DNA of 64,000 nt from Bacteroidales bacterium. GTDB lineage: Bacteria; Bacteroidota; Bacteroidia; Bacteroidales; WCHB1-69. The stretch covers positions 1 through 64,000 of the forward strand of contig JAFZXM010000013.1 in the NCBI GenBank assembly GCA_017616775.1, read 5' to 3'. Position numbers and translations under genes: made by a program. Numbering within the stretch: the stretch's first letter is position 1; each line of letters opens with the position of its first letter. The notes beneath the pieces are model-generated. The model saw only the letters and a program-made list of their open reading frames with translations. It made no database searches and was not told where the DNA came from. This document shows positions 44,157-52,905 of this stretch, one piece after another.

Positions 44157-45380
44157 CTAACCGTTATCTTTTACATCCAACACATCACGCAGCACATTGC
44201 CTAATAGCATAAAGCAGAGCACCAGCAGCATAATGGCTATTCCCGGCACTATGGCCAAATAGGCGTAATCAAGTATGATATAGCCGTAGTTTTCTTTAAT
44301 CATGGTTCCCCAGGAAGGCATGGGAGCCTGCACGCCTATACCCAAAAAGCTAAGGCTGGCTTCGGTGAGTATGGCTGAAGCAAAATTAGCGGCTGCCACA
44401 ACGATGATAGTACCTGTGATATTGGGTAATATATGTTTGAATATAATGCTTATATTTTTAAACCCCATTGCTTTGGAGGCTTCCACATATTCTTTTTCTC
44501 TCAGTGATATCACTTGTCCGCGTACCACACGGGCGATATCCACCCACATGGTAAGTCCGATAGCGATGAAAATTTGCCAAAAGCCCGTGCCTAAGGCAAA
44601 ACTGATGGCTATTACCAGCAGCAGGGTAGGAATAGACCACACCACATTGATGAACCACATGATAAAGTCATCCACCTTTCCTTTGTAAAATCCGGCAACA
44701 GCTCCTAAAAATATACCTATAATAAGAGCGATAAATACGGATACAAATCCTACGGAAAGGCTGACTCTTGCCCCTATAATAAGTTGGCTGAGCACATCTC
44801 TCCCATATCTGTCGGTACCTAAAATGTAGGTTTTTGTGTGTATCCGCTTTATTGCGGCTTGTTGTAACTGCGTTACGGTTTGGCTGATTTTTTCGTGATG
44901 AACAGTGGTGAAAGTACATGTTTGGCCGTCGGTAACAACAGGGCTTTGTTCATCCAAAGCATATATTACATCCGCCAAATGATAAGCTTCTCTGTCGTAA
45001 GGTGCCGATTCGTGGAGGCGGTAAACAATTAAGCTGTCATGTTTGACAGTATAATTGCTTATTGCTATCGGAGTACAGTCGTCTGGTTGCCCGAAAAGCA
45101 TTTTGCGGATAAAATGGTAATGCGGGACATCGTAATTTTTTTTAACGGGCACCATTTTGACCTTCGACATCGGTTTTAGCAAACGGATTTCCAATATTTG
45201 TTCATTGGCATAGGGGGTGCTGTCGGGAGTGATGGCATATCCCAAAACGGCAATGACGGAAAGTATGCCTATGAAGACAAGAAAGGTCATGCCTTGTTTG
45301 TTTTTGCAGAATTTCCGCCAGGCAATAGCACTTACCGATTGTGCTTTGTATCGGGTTTTATTTTGAAAAAACAAACTCAT
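44157..45380 (-). CDS. ABC transporter permease, DppC/OppC type
   Basis: Inner-membrane permease (407 aa) of the peptide-importer class. AWRKFCKNKQGMTFLVFIG opens the OppC N-terminal helix, followed by an unusually large extracytoplasmic insert (about 55-185). The core then starts with HILGTDRYGRDVL-like TYILGTDRYGRDVLSQLIIGA. The EAA loop is at EYVEASKAMGFKNISIIFKH near 292-311. Partner of the distant DppB-type permease at 25709-26785. No binding protein or ATPase is adjacent. Confidence 0.88.
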   Translation of the reverse strand: MSLFFQNKTRYKAQSVSAIAWRKFCKNKQGMTFLVFIGILSVIAVLGYAITPDSTPYANEQILEIRLLKPMSKVKMVPVKKNYDVPHYHFIRKMLFGQPDDCTPIAISNYTVKHDSLIVYRLHESAPYDREAYHLADVIYALDEQSPVVTDGQTCTFTTVHHEKISQTVTQLQQAAIKRIHTKTYILGTDRYGRDVLSQLIIGARVSLSVGFVSVFIALIIGIFLGAVAGFYKGKVDDFIMWFINVVWSIPTLLLVIAISFALGTGFWQIFIAIGLTMWVDIARVVRGQVISLREKEYVEASKAMGFKNISIIFKHILPNITGTIIVVAAANFASAILTEASLSFLGIGVQAPMPSWGTMIKENYGYIILDYAYLAIVPGIAIMLLVLCFMLLGNVLRDVLDVKDNG

Positions 45381-45401
45381 GGTTATATATCTGCGGTGGA
45401 T

Positions 45402-47771
45402 TTATTGTTTTACTATTTTTTGAATCCGGTTATTGCATTTAACTATATAAACACCGGCTGATAAATTGTCCATGGAAATAATGCCTTTATGGTTGGAAAC
45501 GGGAATATTCCGAATCAGTTTGCCGGTAATGTCATACAAATAAGCAGTGGTGTTGTCCCAATCGGGAGTGTATATATATGCTTGAGAGCAAGTGGGGTTA
45601 GGATATACTTGCAAAGCATTGTTGATGGTGCCGGAATAGTCGTCTATATTTACATGGTCAAAATCGGCAGAGTTGACCATTTGTGTTCCGTATTGCAATT
45701 CCACATAGTTTGTATAGTTATTGTTATTGGAAAGCACCACATAGCTTTTTCCCGATTTGTGCACGGGTATGGAGAAAGTGCCGTGCGATAAAGCACCAAA
45801 GTTATAATCGGCATTGCCGGTGATTTTGCCTGATTTAAAATTGGCGATATCGGCTTCGCTTACTACATAGGCGTTCACAGAGGCTGCGGTGGAAGTGCGT
45901 TCATAAAATGAAGATTGTTGTCCGTCAACGGGATTGTTACCGGTGGTAACGTTGGAAGCATTGATGGTTATTTGTAAACTATGGTCGGCATCGTATCTGT
46001 TTTGGTCGGAGGTGATATTGTTTCTGCTTGATGTAGCCGCACTCGGAAATCTGAACGAAAGCGGATATTCTTTTTTCGCTATGGTGTTGGCTGAAGTTAT
46101 CAGTTGGTATACATTTCCGGATGTGGTAGGGAAAGATCCGAATTTGGGATGATATATTTTCATATAATATTTTTTGCCGGTACCCAATTGTACGTTTATT
46201 TCACCTTGGGCATTGGTCCATAAATATCCGGCAGGCATAATATAGGTGGTGCCGTATTGGGTGTTGGTGGAATATAAATTTACTCTGGCGCCATCCACGG
46301 GCACACCGTCAGGGTCGGTGATGGTAAGTTTCATGGTACAAGCGGATGCTTGGGAATAAGTGGCAGACATATTGTACAGATATCCGCTGGGCACATATCC
46401 TTGTACCAGGGAGCTGTTCCATCCGTATCCTCCGTTGGTTTGCATATTGGTCATACCCCAATAATAGGGTCTTCCTTCGGAGCATCCTCCGCGGAAGAAT
46501 TCAAAGTGATGCCATGTGGCATCGCCTCCGTCGTGTATGGCTGCCCACACGTGGTCATCACAAAAATCGCCGACATGTATGCAGGGGATGAGGGCGGTAC
46601 GTGCTGCGGCAACAACCAGAAGGGCGTCTTCATGGCAATTGCCTACATGTTTCCACGCAATATGATTGGGTTGGGAAGGCCGGTAATCTTCGGAAGAAGT
46701 AACATCTTGCGGAATGCAGCGTGAAGCCCAGTTGCCCAAAACGTCCAATGCGCTTTGCGATGCGGAAAAATTACGGTTAAAGAAATAGATGCTGGGGTTT
46801 TCATTCCACAAATAGGTGGGCATTTGCATCAATTGGCCCAAACGCGGAATGGTGTCTATGCGAATGGTATCGTATTTGCCGGAGGCGTCAACCACCTTGT
46901 AACCCCATGTGTTCACATTGTTATAACTTCTGTCTGCCGTATCGGCGGTGTTAACGGCTTGGGAATAATTGTTCCACAGATAGTCTCTCCAAAAATAACC
47001 CCAAGTCCGCTGAGAGGTGATAGACGTCAGGTTATCGGTAACATATACTCCTTCTTGTTCTATTTTCGGCATGACTATAAATTCATAGTAATAGTATTTG
47101 TCTATGCTGCGCCATATATAGTTGCTGCCTTGTTTAATGCAATATTCGGTGGTGGTATACCAATCTCCGGATGCAGTGTCGCCCGATTCCACCAAACGAA
47201 CGTATTTGAGAGAATCGGCAATAAGATATATCATTGCGGCATCACTGACTAACTGATTCCAATCGCTGAAACGGGATGCGCTGAGAACTTCTTTGGGTAA
47301 ATAGGTGAGCACATAGGCAACTTCATCCAAATATTTTTTAGGGGTGGCATTGATTAAACCAACCATTTTGGAGCGGGTGTTGTCATTGGATTGTTGAAAG
47401 CGGAAGCGCAAATCATATTGCAGCCATTGAGGTACACGCTTAATGGCATTTTCAATAGCGGTGCCGAGTGTGCCGAAATGAGCACTGTCTTCGGTAACGG
47501 TGTTGTTTTCCACAACAAAAATAACAGATTCACCCGGAGCGAGCAGACGTTTGCCGTTCATGGTGACTTTTTTCATGGCGTTAGTTTGCCATGGAGAGGA
47601 GGGTATATATTGGGCTTGGGGAAGAGCTATCCCTTCTATTGTTTCATTGGCAACAACGGAAGGATTTTTTATGCCTGCAATGTGGTCATTGGCTTTTTCT
47701 ATGGTAATATTTTGAGCATAAATGCCCATAGAACATAAAGTTGCGAGAAATAAAAAAACGATTCTTTTCAT
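45402..47771 (-). CDS. secreted transglutaminase-like protein with T9SS tail
   Basis: A 789-residue protein: signal peptide (FLFLATLCSMGIYAQ), a long N-terminal region, a transglutaminase-like core with C379 in GNCHEDALLV, H407 in DDHVWAAI and a following aromatic/acidic strand (WHHFEFFRGG), then a carboxypeptidase-regulatory-like domain near 505-575 (TDPDGVPVDGARVNLY) and a type A T9SS sorting domain (LQVYPNPTCSQAYIY, GVYIVKC). It is probably a cell-surface protein acting on peptide or polymer substrates. Whether it hydrolyses or cross-links cannot be told. It has its own promoter and follows the DppC gene on the same strand. Confidence 0.8.
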   Translation of the reverse strand: MKRIVFLFLATLCSMGIYAQNITIEKANDHIAGIKNPSVVANETIEGIALPQAQYIPSSPWQTNAMKKVTMNGKRLLAPGESVIFVVENNTVTEDSAHFGTLGTAIENAIKRVPQWLQYDLRFRFQQSNDNTRSKMVGLINATPKKYLDEVAYVLTYLPKEVLSASRFSDWNQLVSDAAMIYLIADSLKYVRLVESGDTASGDWYTTTEYCIKQGSNYIWRSIDKYYYYEFIVMPKIEQEGVYVTDNLTSITSQRTWGYFWRDYLWNNYSQAVNTADTADRSYNNVNTWGYKVVDASGKYDTIRIDTIPRLGQLMQMPTYLWNENPSIYFFNRNFSASQSALDVLGNWASRCIPQDVTSSEDYRPSQPNHIAWKHVGNCHEDALLVVAAARTALIPCIHVGDFCDDHVWAAIHDGGDATWHHFEFFRGGCSEGRPYYWGMTNMQTNGGYGWNSSLVQGYVPSGYLYNMSATYSQASACTMKLTITDPDGVPVDGARVNLYSTNTQYGTTYIMPAGYLWTNAQGEINVQLGTGKKYYMKIYHPKFGSFPTTSGNVYQLITSANTIAKKEYPLSFRFPSAATSSRNNITSDQNRYDADHSLQITINASNVTTGNNPVDGQQSSFYERTSTAASVNAYVVSEADIANFKSGKITGNADYNFGALSHGTFSIPVHKSGKSYVVLSNNNNYTNYVELQYGTQMVNSADFDHVNIDDYSGTINNALQVYPNPTCSQAYIYTPDWDNTTAYLYDITGKLIRNIPVSNHKGIISMDNLSAGVYIVKCNNRIQKIVKQ

Positions 47772-47827
47772 ATTCCGGATATTAAGATTAAATTATACAC
47801 ATCAATTAATTGAAAGATTATAAAATG

Positions 47828-47835
47828 CAAAGATA
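47828..47835 (-). promoter_or_regulatory. promoter of the transglutaminase-like gene
   Basis: Minus-strand TATCTTTG, 56 bp upstream of the ATG. Confidence 0.5.
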
Positions 47836-47891
47836 TAAAAAAAAATAAAGCAAATAACAGGCAATATATGTGTTTTTATAAATAAAAATGA

Positions 47892-47899
47892 TACTTTTG
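47892..47899 (+). promoter_or_regulatory. hydE promoter
   Basis: TACTTTTG, 22 bp upstream of the ATG. Confidence 0.5.
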
Positions 47900-47921
47900 C
47901 CGTATCAAATAAAATTCCGGG

Positions 47922-48974
47922 ATGAAAGAGATAATAAACAGTTTGGTTGTCAACCGTAATTTGCCCGAAAAAGACATGAAAATGCTTTTAACGTGCGACA
48001 GCTCCGCCGATGCTTATTTGTACGAACAGGCGCAAAAGGTGCGGCAGCAATATTACGGGAATGATATATATATCCGCGGTTTGATAGAAATGAGCAATTA
48101 TTGTAAAAACAACTGCTATTATTGCGGCATACGGGCCGGCAATCAGGAAGTTTCGCGTTACAGGCTGTCGGCAGAAGAAATACTGTCGTGTTGCGGGCAG
48201 GGCTATCAGTTGGGATTCAGAACTTTTGTTTTGCAAGGCGGCGAAGACATGTATTATACCGATGCCATCATGGTGGATATCATATCCGCCATACGCAGCA
48301 AATATCCGGATTGTGCCATCACTTTATCGTTGGGAGAACGCAGCTATGAAACCTACAAAGCCTATTTCGACGCAGGCGCCGACAGGTATTTGTTAAGACA
48401 TGAAACAGCAGATTTTTATCACTATAGTCAATTGCACCCCGATACTCTGTCGGCAGAAAACAGACAAAGATGTCTCTATGACTTGAAACGCATCGGATAT
48501 CAGGTGGGAACGGGATTTATGGTGGGCTCACCATATCAAACACCGGAGCATTTGGTAAAAGATTTGAATTTTATCGCCCGGTTGCAACCGCAGATGGTGG
48601 GCATAGGTCCGTTTATCCCTCATCATCAAACTCCGTTTGCGGATTTCCCGCAGGGAAGCGTAGCCCTTACCCTGCGATTAATTGCCATTTTGCGTTTGAT
48701 GCTGCCGGCGGTGCTGTTGCCTGCCACCACGGCTTTGGGTACTCTTGACCCGCAAGGAAGAGAAAAAGGCATTTTGGCGGGAGCCAATGTAATCATGCCG
48801 AATCTTTCCCCTGTATCTGTCAGAAAAAAATATCAAATTTATGACCATAAAATTTGTACCGGTGAAGAAGCCGCAGAATGCAGATTCTGCCTCCAAAAAA
48901 GAATAGAATCTATCGGTTATCAAATAGTGGTGGACAGAGGAGACGCAAAACAATATACCAAAAACCAAATGTGA
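47922..48974 (+). CDS. hydE: [FeFe]-hydrogenase maturation radical SAM protein HydE
   Basis: Radical SAM enzyme (350 aa) of the HydE/BioB-like group that takes part in making the H-cluster of [FeFe]-hydrogenase. The cluster motif is C61-x3-C65-x2-C68 in NYCKNNCYYCG, preceded by RGLIEMS and followed by NQEVSRYRLSAEEIL, all typical of HydE; GFRTFVLQGGED near 104 and GTGFMVGSPYQT near 194 are family blocks. The nearest relatives PylB and BioB lack this exact pattern. hydF, hydG and the hydrogenase are not in the window. YraN overlaps its stop. Confidence 0.88.
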   Translation: MKEIINSLVVNRNLPEKDMKMLLTCDSSADAYLYEQAQKVRQQYYGNDIYIRGLIEMSNYCKNNCYYCGIRAGNQEVSRYRLSAEEILSCCGQGYQLGFRTFVLQGGEDMYYTDAIMVDIISAIRSKYPDCAITLSLGERSYETYKAYFDAGADRYLLRHETADFYHYSQLHPDTLSAENRQRCLYDLKRIGYQVGTGFMVGSPYQTPEHLVKDLNFIARLQPQMVGIGPFIPHHQTPFADFPQGSVALTLRLIAILRLMLPAVLLPATTALGTLDPQGREKGILAGANVIMPNLSPVSVRKKYQIYDHKICTGEEAAECRFCLQKRIESIGYQIVVDRGDAKQYTKNQM

Positions 48975-49339
48975 TGGCAGAACATAATGATATCGGAAAA
49001 TTCGGAGAACAAAAGGTGTGTGAATATTTGACAGAGCAAGGCTACAAAATTCTTGCAAATAATTGGCATATAGGAAGTTATGAAATTGACATCATTGCTT
49101 TAAAAAATGGTGTTTTATGTTTTGTTGAAGTAAAGACCCGTACTTCTGCCTATTATGGTGAGCCGGAGGTGTTTGTTACCAAATCCAAACAAAAAAACAT
49201 TATTGCCGCCGCCGCCAGATATGTAGAAATATATCACAGAAGCGAGGAAATCCGTTTTGACATTGCATCGGTATTGATACAAAACAAGCAGGTATCCGTT
49301 CATTACATTCAGGATGCTTTTCATAGCAGTTGGAAATGA
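48974..49339 (+). CDS. YraN family endonuclease-like protein (UPF0102)
   Basis: A 121-residue protein of the predicted Holliday-junction-resolvase-like family. From MAEHNDIGKFGE it shows GEQKVCEYLTEQGYKILANN, the nuclease-type block YEIDIIALKNGVLCFVEVKTR (D, E-x-K) and a C-terminal strand. Its ATG overlaps the hydE TGA by one base (TGATG). Function in cells is not established; YraN is normally near rnhB or trmD, so the pairing with hydE is unusual. Confidence 0.88.
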   Translation: MAEHNDIGKFGEQKVCEYLTEQGYKILANNWHIGSYEIDIIALKNGVLCFVEVKTRTSAYYGEPEVFVTKSKQKNIIAAAARYVEIYHRSEEIRFDIASVLIQNKQVSVHYIQDAFHSSWK

Positions 49340-49403
49340 AGTTGATAGTATAATAATGCGGATGACGGAGAATAGGAAAGTGTGCAATATGCAAAAAAAA
49401 TGT

Positions 49404-49411
49404 TATCTTTG
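49404..49411 (+). promoter_or_regulatory. fabG promoter
   Basis: TATCTTTG, 29 bp upstream of the fabG ATG. Confidence 0.5.
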
Positions 49412-49440
49412 CAAATTATGCATTTGTAATTAGTGTGCAC

Positions 49441-50187
49441 ATGAAGTTATTAGAAGGGGAAGTGGCCTTAATCACAGGAGCTTCCAAAGGTATAGGAAGG
49501 GAAATTGCAAAGGTGTTTGCCCAACATGGGGCTCATGTGGCTTTTACCGATTTATGTGAAGACGAAGATGCTTTGTCTTTGATGCAAATATTAGAGCAGG
49601 AAGGGGTAAAGCACGCGTTTTATGTTTCCGACGCTTCGTCTTACGAAGATTCTCAGCGTATGGCAGAGCAGGTGTATGCGGATTTCGGAGCCATAGATAT
49701 TTTGGTCAACAATGCAGGCATCACCCGCGATAATTTGCTTTTACGCATGAATGAAGAGGATTTTGACAAAGTGATCAACGTGAATTTAAAATCGGTGTTT
49801 AATTTAATCAAGTCGGTGCAGCCGGTCATGCTCAAACAGCGAAAGGGTTCCATTATCAATATGAGTTCTGTAGTGGGTTTGCAAGGTAACGCAGGTCAAG
49901 TAAATTATGCGGCTTCCAAGGCGGGCATATTGGGTATTACCAAAAGTGTTGCCAAAGAATTGGGAAGCCGTAATATCCGGTGCAATGCCATTGCCCCCGG
50001 ATTTATTGACACCGCCATGACACGGCAAATCAAAGAAGAACTTCGCAACGCATGGATACAAAATATACCTTTACGCAGGGCGGGAACAGTGAAAGATGTT
50101 GCGGAAACGGCGGTATATTTGGCAAGCAGTTTGTCTTCCTATGTCACGGGACAAGTGCTCAGTTGCGACGGAGGCATGCACATGTAA
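49441..50187 (+). CDS. fabG: 3-oxoacyl-[acyl-carrier-protein] reductase
   Basis: SDR-family NADPH-dependent ketoreductase (248 aa) of fatty-acid elongation. TGASKGIG at 12-19, NNAG near 87, catalytic triad S143-Y156-K160 (residues in NMSSVVG and YAASKAG), then the AIAPGFIDTAMT loop and the C-terminal YVTGQVLSCDGGMHM. All catalytic residues present. An in-frame GTG lies two codons before the chosen ATG. First gene of a four-gene unit. Confidence 0.95.
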   Translation: MKLLEGEVALITGASKGIGREIAKVFAQHGAHVAFTDLCEDEDALSLMQILEQEGVKHAFYVSDASSYEDSQRMAEQVYADFGAIDILVNNAGITRDNLLLRMNEEDFDKVINVNLKSVFNLIKSVQPVMLKQRKGSIINMSSVVGLQGNAGQVNYAASKAGILGITKSVAKELGSRNIRCNAIAPGFIDTAMTRQIKEELRNAWIQNIPLRRAGTVKDVAETAVYLASSLSSYVTGQVLSCDGGMHM

Positions 50188-50194
50188 TTTAACA

Positions 50195-50773
50195 ATGAGG
50201 GATATGAATGGCAAATTGTGGACAATAGCGTTAAAATGGGGAGCTATAGCTGCCGTTACGGCAATGCTTACAGATATTGTCAATAAATATTGTATGCATG
50301 GCAAGCCGGAGTGGACAGAACATCTGTTTATACTGATAACATTCATTGTTATAGTAGCTTGTATCTATTTTGCCATTAGGGAATATCGCAGAAAAAAGCA
50401 GGCGGAAGAATTTTTGTTTTCCGACGGTATATCGGTAAGTGCCGTAATGATATTGTGTTATGGAATATTTTTTTCCATGTATTTCATAGTGCTTTCCCAA
50501 TGTGTGGACAAGCAGTTGATAGACAGATATAAAGAACAACAGATAATAAAAATAGAACAAAGCAATCAAATACAAAGCGGCAAAGATGCGGCTGTGGCAA
50601 GTTTAAAAGAGGCCACTATGGTTTCGTTGCTGGTGGGTAATTTTTTGCAAATGATGATATTTCCGTTTACCATAGCCTTATTTTTATCGGTAGGCATGCA
50701 GCGGAGGAATAAGCAAATACAGCAGGAAAATCAAACACAACAAACAGATAAAGATAACGCGGATAAAATATAA
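50195..50773 (+). CDS. DUF4199 membrane protein
   Basis: About 192 aa from the ATG at 50195; earlier in-frame starts lie inside fabG. Four hydrophobic segments (about 10-28, 42-61, 78-100 and 142-165) with a conserved-looking DUF4199 arrangement, followed by a Gln/Asn-rich, charged tail. Function unknown. It lies 7 bp after fabG and 5 bp before a GT2 gene; DUF4199 next to that glycosyltransferase is a common Bacteroidota arrangement. Confidence 0.7.
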   Translation: MRDMNGKLWTIALKWGAIAAVTAMLTDIVNKYCMHGKPEWTEHLFILITFIVIVACIYFAIREYRRKKQAEEFLFSDGISVSAVMILCYGIFFSMYFIVLSQCVDKQLIDRYKEQQIIKIEQSNQIQSGKDAAVASLKEATMVSLLVGNFLQMMIFPFTIALFLSVGMQRRNKQIQQENQTQQTDKDNADKI

Positions 50774-50778
50774 ATAAG

Positions 50779-51747
50779 ATGGATATTTCAGTAGTAGTGC
50801 CATTGTTAAACGAAGAAGAATCATTGTCAGAGCTCACTTCATGGATAGAAAAAGTGATGGAGGAGCACGGTTATAGCTATGAAATAATAATGGTAGATGA
50901 CGGCAGCACCGACGGTTCATGGAATAAAATAGAGCAATTGCGGTCACAAAATGAAAAAATCAAAGGGATAAGGTTTCGCCGCAATTACGGCAAGTCGGCA
51001 GCCCTGAATGTGGGTTTTGAGCATGTGCAGGGAGATGTGGTGATTACCATGGATGCGGATTTGCAGGACAGCCCTGATGAAATACCGGAATTGTACCGTA
51101 TGATCAAAGAAGAGGATTATGATTTGGTATCAGGTTGGAAAAAAGTGCGTTATGATTCTAAAATAGCCAAAAACATTCCTTCAAAATTTTTTAATTGGAC
51201 CACCCGGCGTATATCCCACATATCTTTACACGACTTTAATTGCGGACTTAAAGCCTATAAAAAAGAGGTGGTTAAAACGATAGAGGTTTATGGGGAAATG
51301 CATCGTTATATTCCTGTGATAGCCAAATGGGCGGGTTTTAACAAAATAGGAGAAAAGGTGGTGCATCACCAAAAACGAAAATTCGGTGTTACCAAATTCG
51401 GATGGGATAGATTTATCAATGGTTTTTTGGATTTGGTATCCATCACCTTCGTATCCAAATTCGGCAAAAAGCCCATGCATTTTTTCGGTTTGTGGGGTAC
51501 GGTATCGTTTTTGATAGGTTTTGGTATAACCATATGGCTGATAGCGGAAAAGTTGGTTAATATATCCAGGCATGTGACATATTTCCGGCAAGTTACCGAC
51601 CAGCCCTTGTTTTATTTGGCTTTGTTGGCCATGATATTTGGGTTAATGTTGTTTTTGGCCGGTTTTTTGGGAGAACTTATTGCCCGGAATTCCAATGACA
51701 GAAACAAATACATTATCAAGCAGAAAACAGACAATTATAGTGAATAA
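50779..51747 (+). CDS. family 2 glycosyltransferase (GtrB/DPM-like), membrane-bound
   Basis: GT2 enzyme (322 aa) that transfers sugar from a nucleotide donor to a lipid carrier. The N-terminal domain shows DISVVVPLLNEEESL, DDGSTDGSW near 41-49 and the metal-binding DADLQDSPDE near 94. Two C-terminal membrane helices (about 232-256 and 270-292) fit undecaprenyl/dolichyl-phosphate glycosyltransferases. It precedes a GT4 gene by 6 bp. Confidence 0.9.
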   Translation: MDISVVVPLLNEEESLSELTSWIEKVMEEHGYSYEIIMVDDGSTDGSWNKIEQLRSQNEKIKGIRFRRNYGKSAALNVGFEHVQGDVVITMDADLQDSPDEIPELYRMIKEEDYDLVSGWKKVRYDSKIAKNIPSKFFNWTTRRISHISLHDFNCGLKAYKKEVVKTIEVYGEMHRYIPVIAKWAGFNKIGEKVVHHQKRKFGVTKFGWDRFINGFLDLVSITFVSKFGKKPMHFFGLWGTVSFLIGFGITIWLIAEKLVNISRHVTYFRQVTDQPLFYLALLAMIFGLMLFLAGFLGELIARNSNDRNKYIIKQKTDNYSE

Positions 51748-51753
51748 AAAGTG

Positions 51754-52896
51754 ATGGAAAACCAACGAAAGGTGATAATATTGGGGAGTGCGTATCCTTT
51801 GCGGGGAGGGGGGATAGCCACTTTTAACGAACGTTTGGCCCGGGCGTATATAGATAATGGATATGATACGGAAATAATCACCTTCAGTTTGCAATATCCG
51901 TCAATATTATTTCCCGGTAAAACACAGTTATCAACAGAGGAGCCTCCCAAGGGGTTGAAAATCAAAGTAATGATGAATTCAATCAATCCTTTTAACTGGC
52001 TGAAGGTGGGAAGGTATATTAAAAAAATGCGGCCGGATATAGTAATTGTTCGTTATTGGACGCCGTTCATGGGTCCGTGTTTGGGTACCATATCCCGCAT
52101 AATACGTCGTAACAAGCACACCAAAGTGGTAACTATAGCGGATAATATTTTTCCGCATGAAAGAAATTTCTTAGACACCTTGTTGTCTTCGTATTTTGTA
52201 CGGAGTGTTGACGGGTTTGTCACCATGTCGCAAAGTGTGTTAAACGATTTGAAGCATTTTACCGATACAAAACCGATGGCATATACTTTGCATCCGTTAT
52301 ACGACAATTTCGGAGCCGTGGTTCCGCAGAAGCAGGCATTGCAGGAGCTTCAGTTGGATCCGGATTACAATTATGTTTTATTTTTCGGGTTTATACGGGA
52401 TTATAAAGGTTTGGATTTATTGTTGGATGCGTTTGCAAATCCGCAGTTGAAAGCCATGCCGGTAAAATTATTGGTAGCGGGAGAGTTTTATGTAAAGGAG
52501 GAAAAATATTTGCAGCAAATAGCCCGTTTGCAGTTGGAAGACAAGGTGGTTCTGCACACCCGTTTTATTCCCAACACCCAGGTGGCTTTATATTTCAGTG
52601 CGGCGCATTTGATAGCGCAGCCCTACAAAAGTGCAACCCAGAGCGGGGTTACACAAGTAGCCTATCATTTTGAAAAGCCGATAGTTACCACCAATGTCGG
52701 CGGTTTGGCGGAAATAGTAAGCAATGGAAAAGTGGGGTTTGTTGTCAATCCGGATAGTGCAGAAATAGCACAGGCTGTAATACGGTTTTTTGAAGAAAAT
52801 CTTTATGATACTTTTCATGCTGCCATGAAGGAGGAGAAAAAGCGGTTCAGTTGGGACAGAATGGTTGAAACCATTAATAAAATAAGCCTTGAATAG
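51754..52896 (+). CDS. family 4 glycosyltransferase
   Basis: GT-B glycosyltransferase (380 aa). ILGSAYPLRGGGIATFNERLA opens the acceptor domain; the donor domain holds FFGFIRDYKGLDLLLDA near 211 and PYKSATQSGVTQVAYHFEKP near 288, ending with the usual GFVVNPDSAE. It starts at 51754; a GTG directly precedes it. Last of the fabG-DUF4199-GT2-GT4 unit, so it probably acts on the same glycolipid route as the GT2. Confidence 0.88.
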   Translation: MENQRKVIILGSAYPLRGGGIATFNERLARAYIDNGYDTEIITFSLQYPSILFPGKTQLSTEEPPKGLKIKVMMNSINPFNWLKVGRYIKKMRPDIVIVRYWTPFMGPCLGTISRIIRRNKHTKVVTIADNIFPHERNFLDTLLSSYFVRSVDGFVTMSQSVLNDLKHFTDTKPMAYTLHPLYDNFGAVVPQKQALQELQLDPDYNYVLFFGFIRDYKGLDLLLDAFANPQLKAMPVKLLVAGEFYVKEEKYLQQIARLQLEDKVVLHTRFIPNTQVALYFSAAHLIAQPYKSATQSGVTQVAYHFEKPIVTTNVGGLAEIVSNGKVGFVVNPDSAEIAQAVIRFFEENLYDTFHAAMKEEKKRFSWDRMVETINKISLE

Positions 52897-52905
52897 CAGC
52901 CGGCA

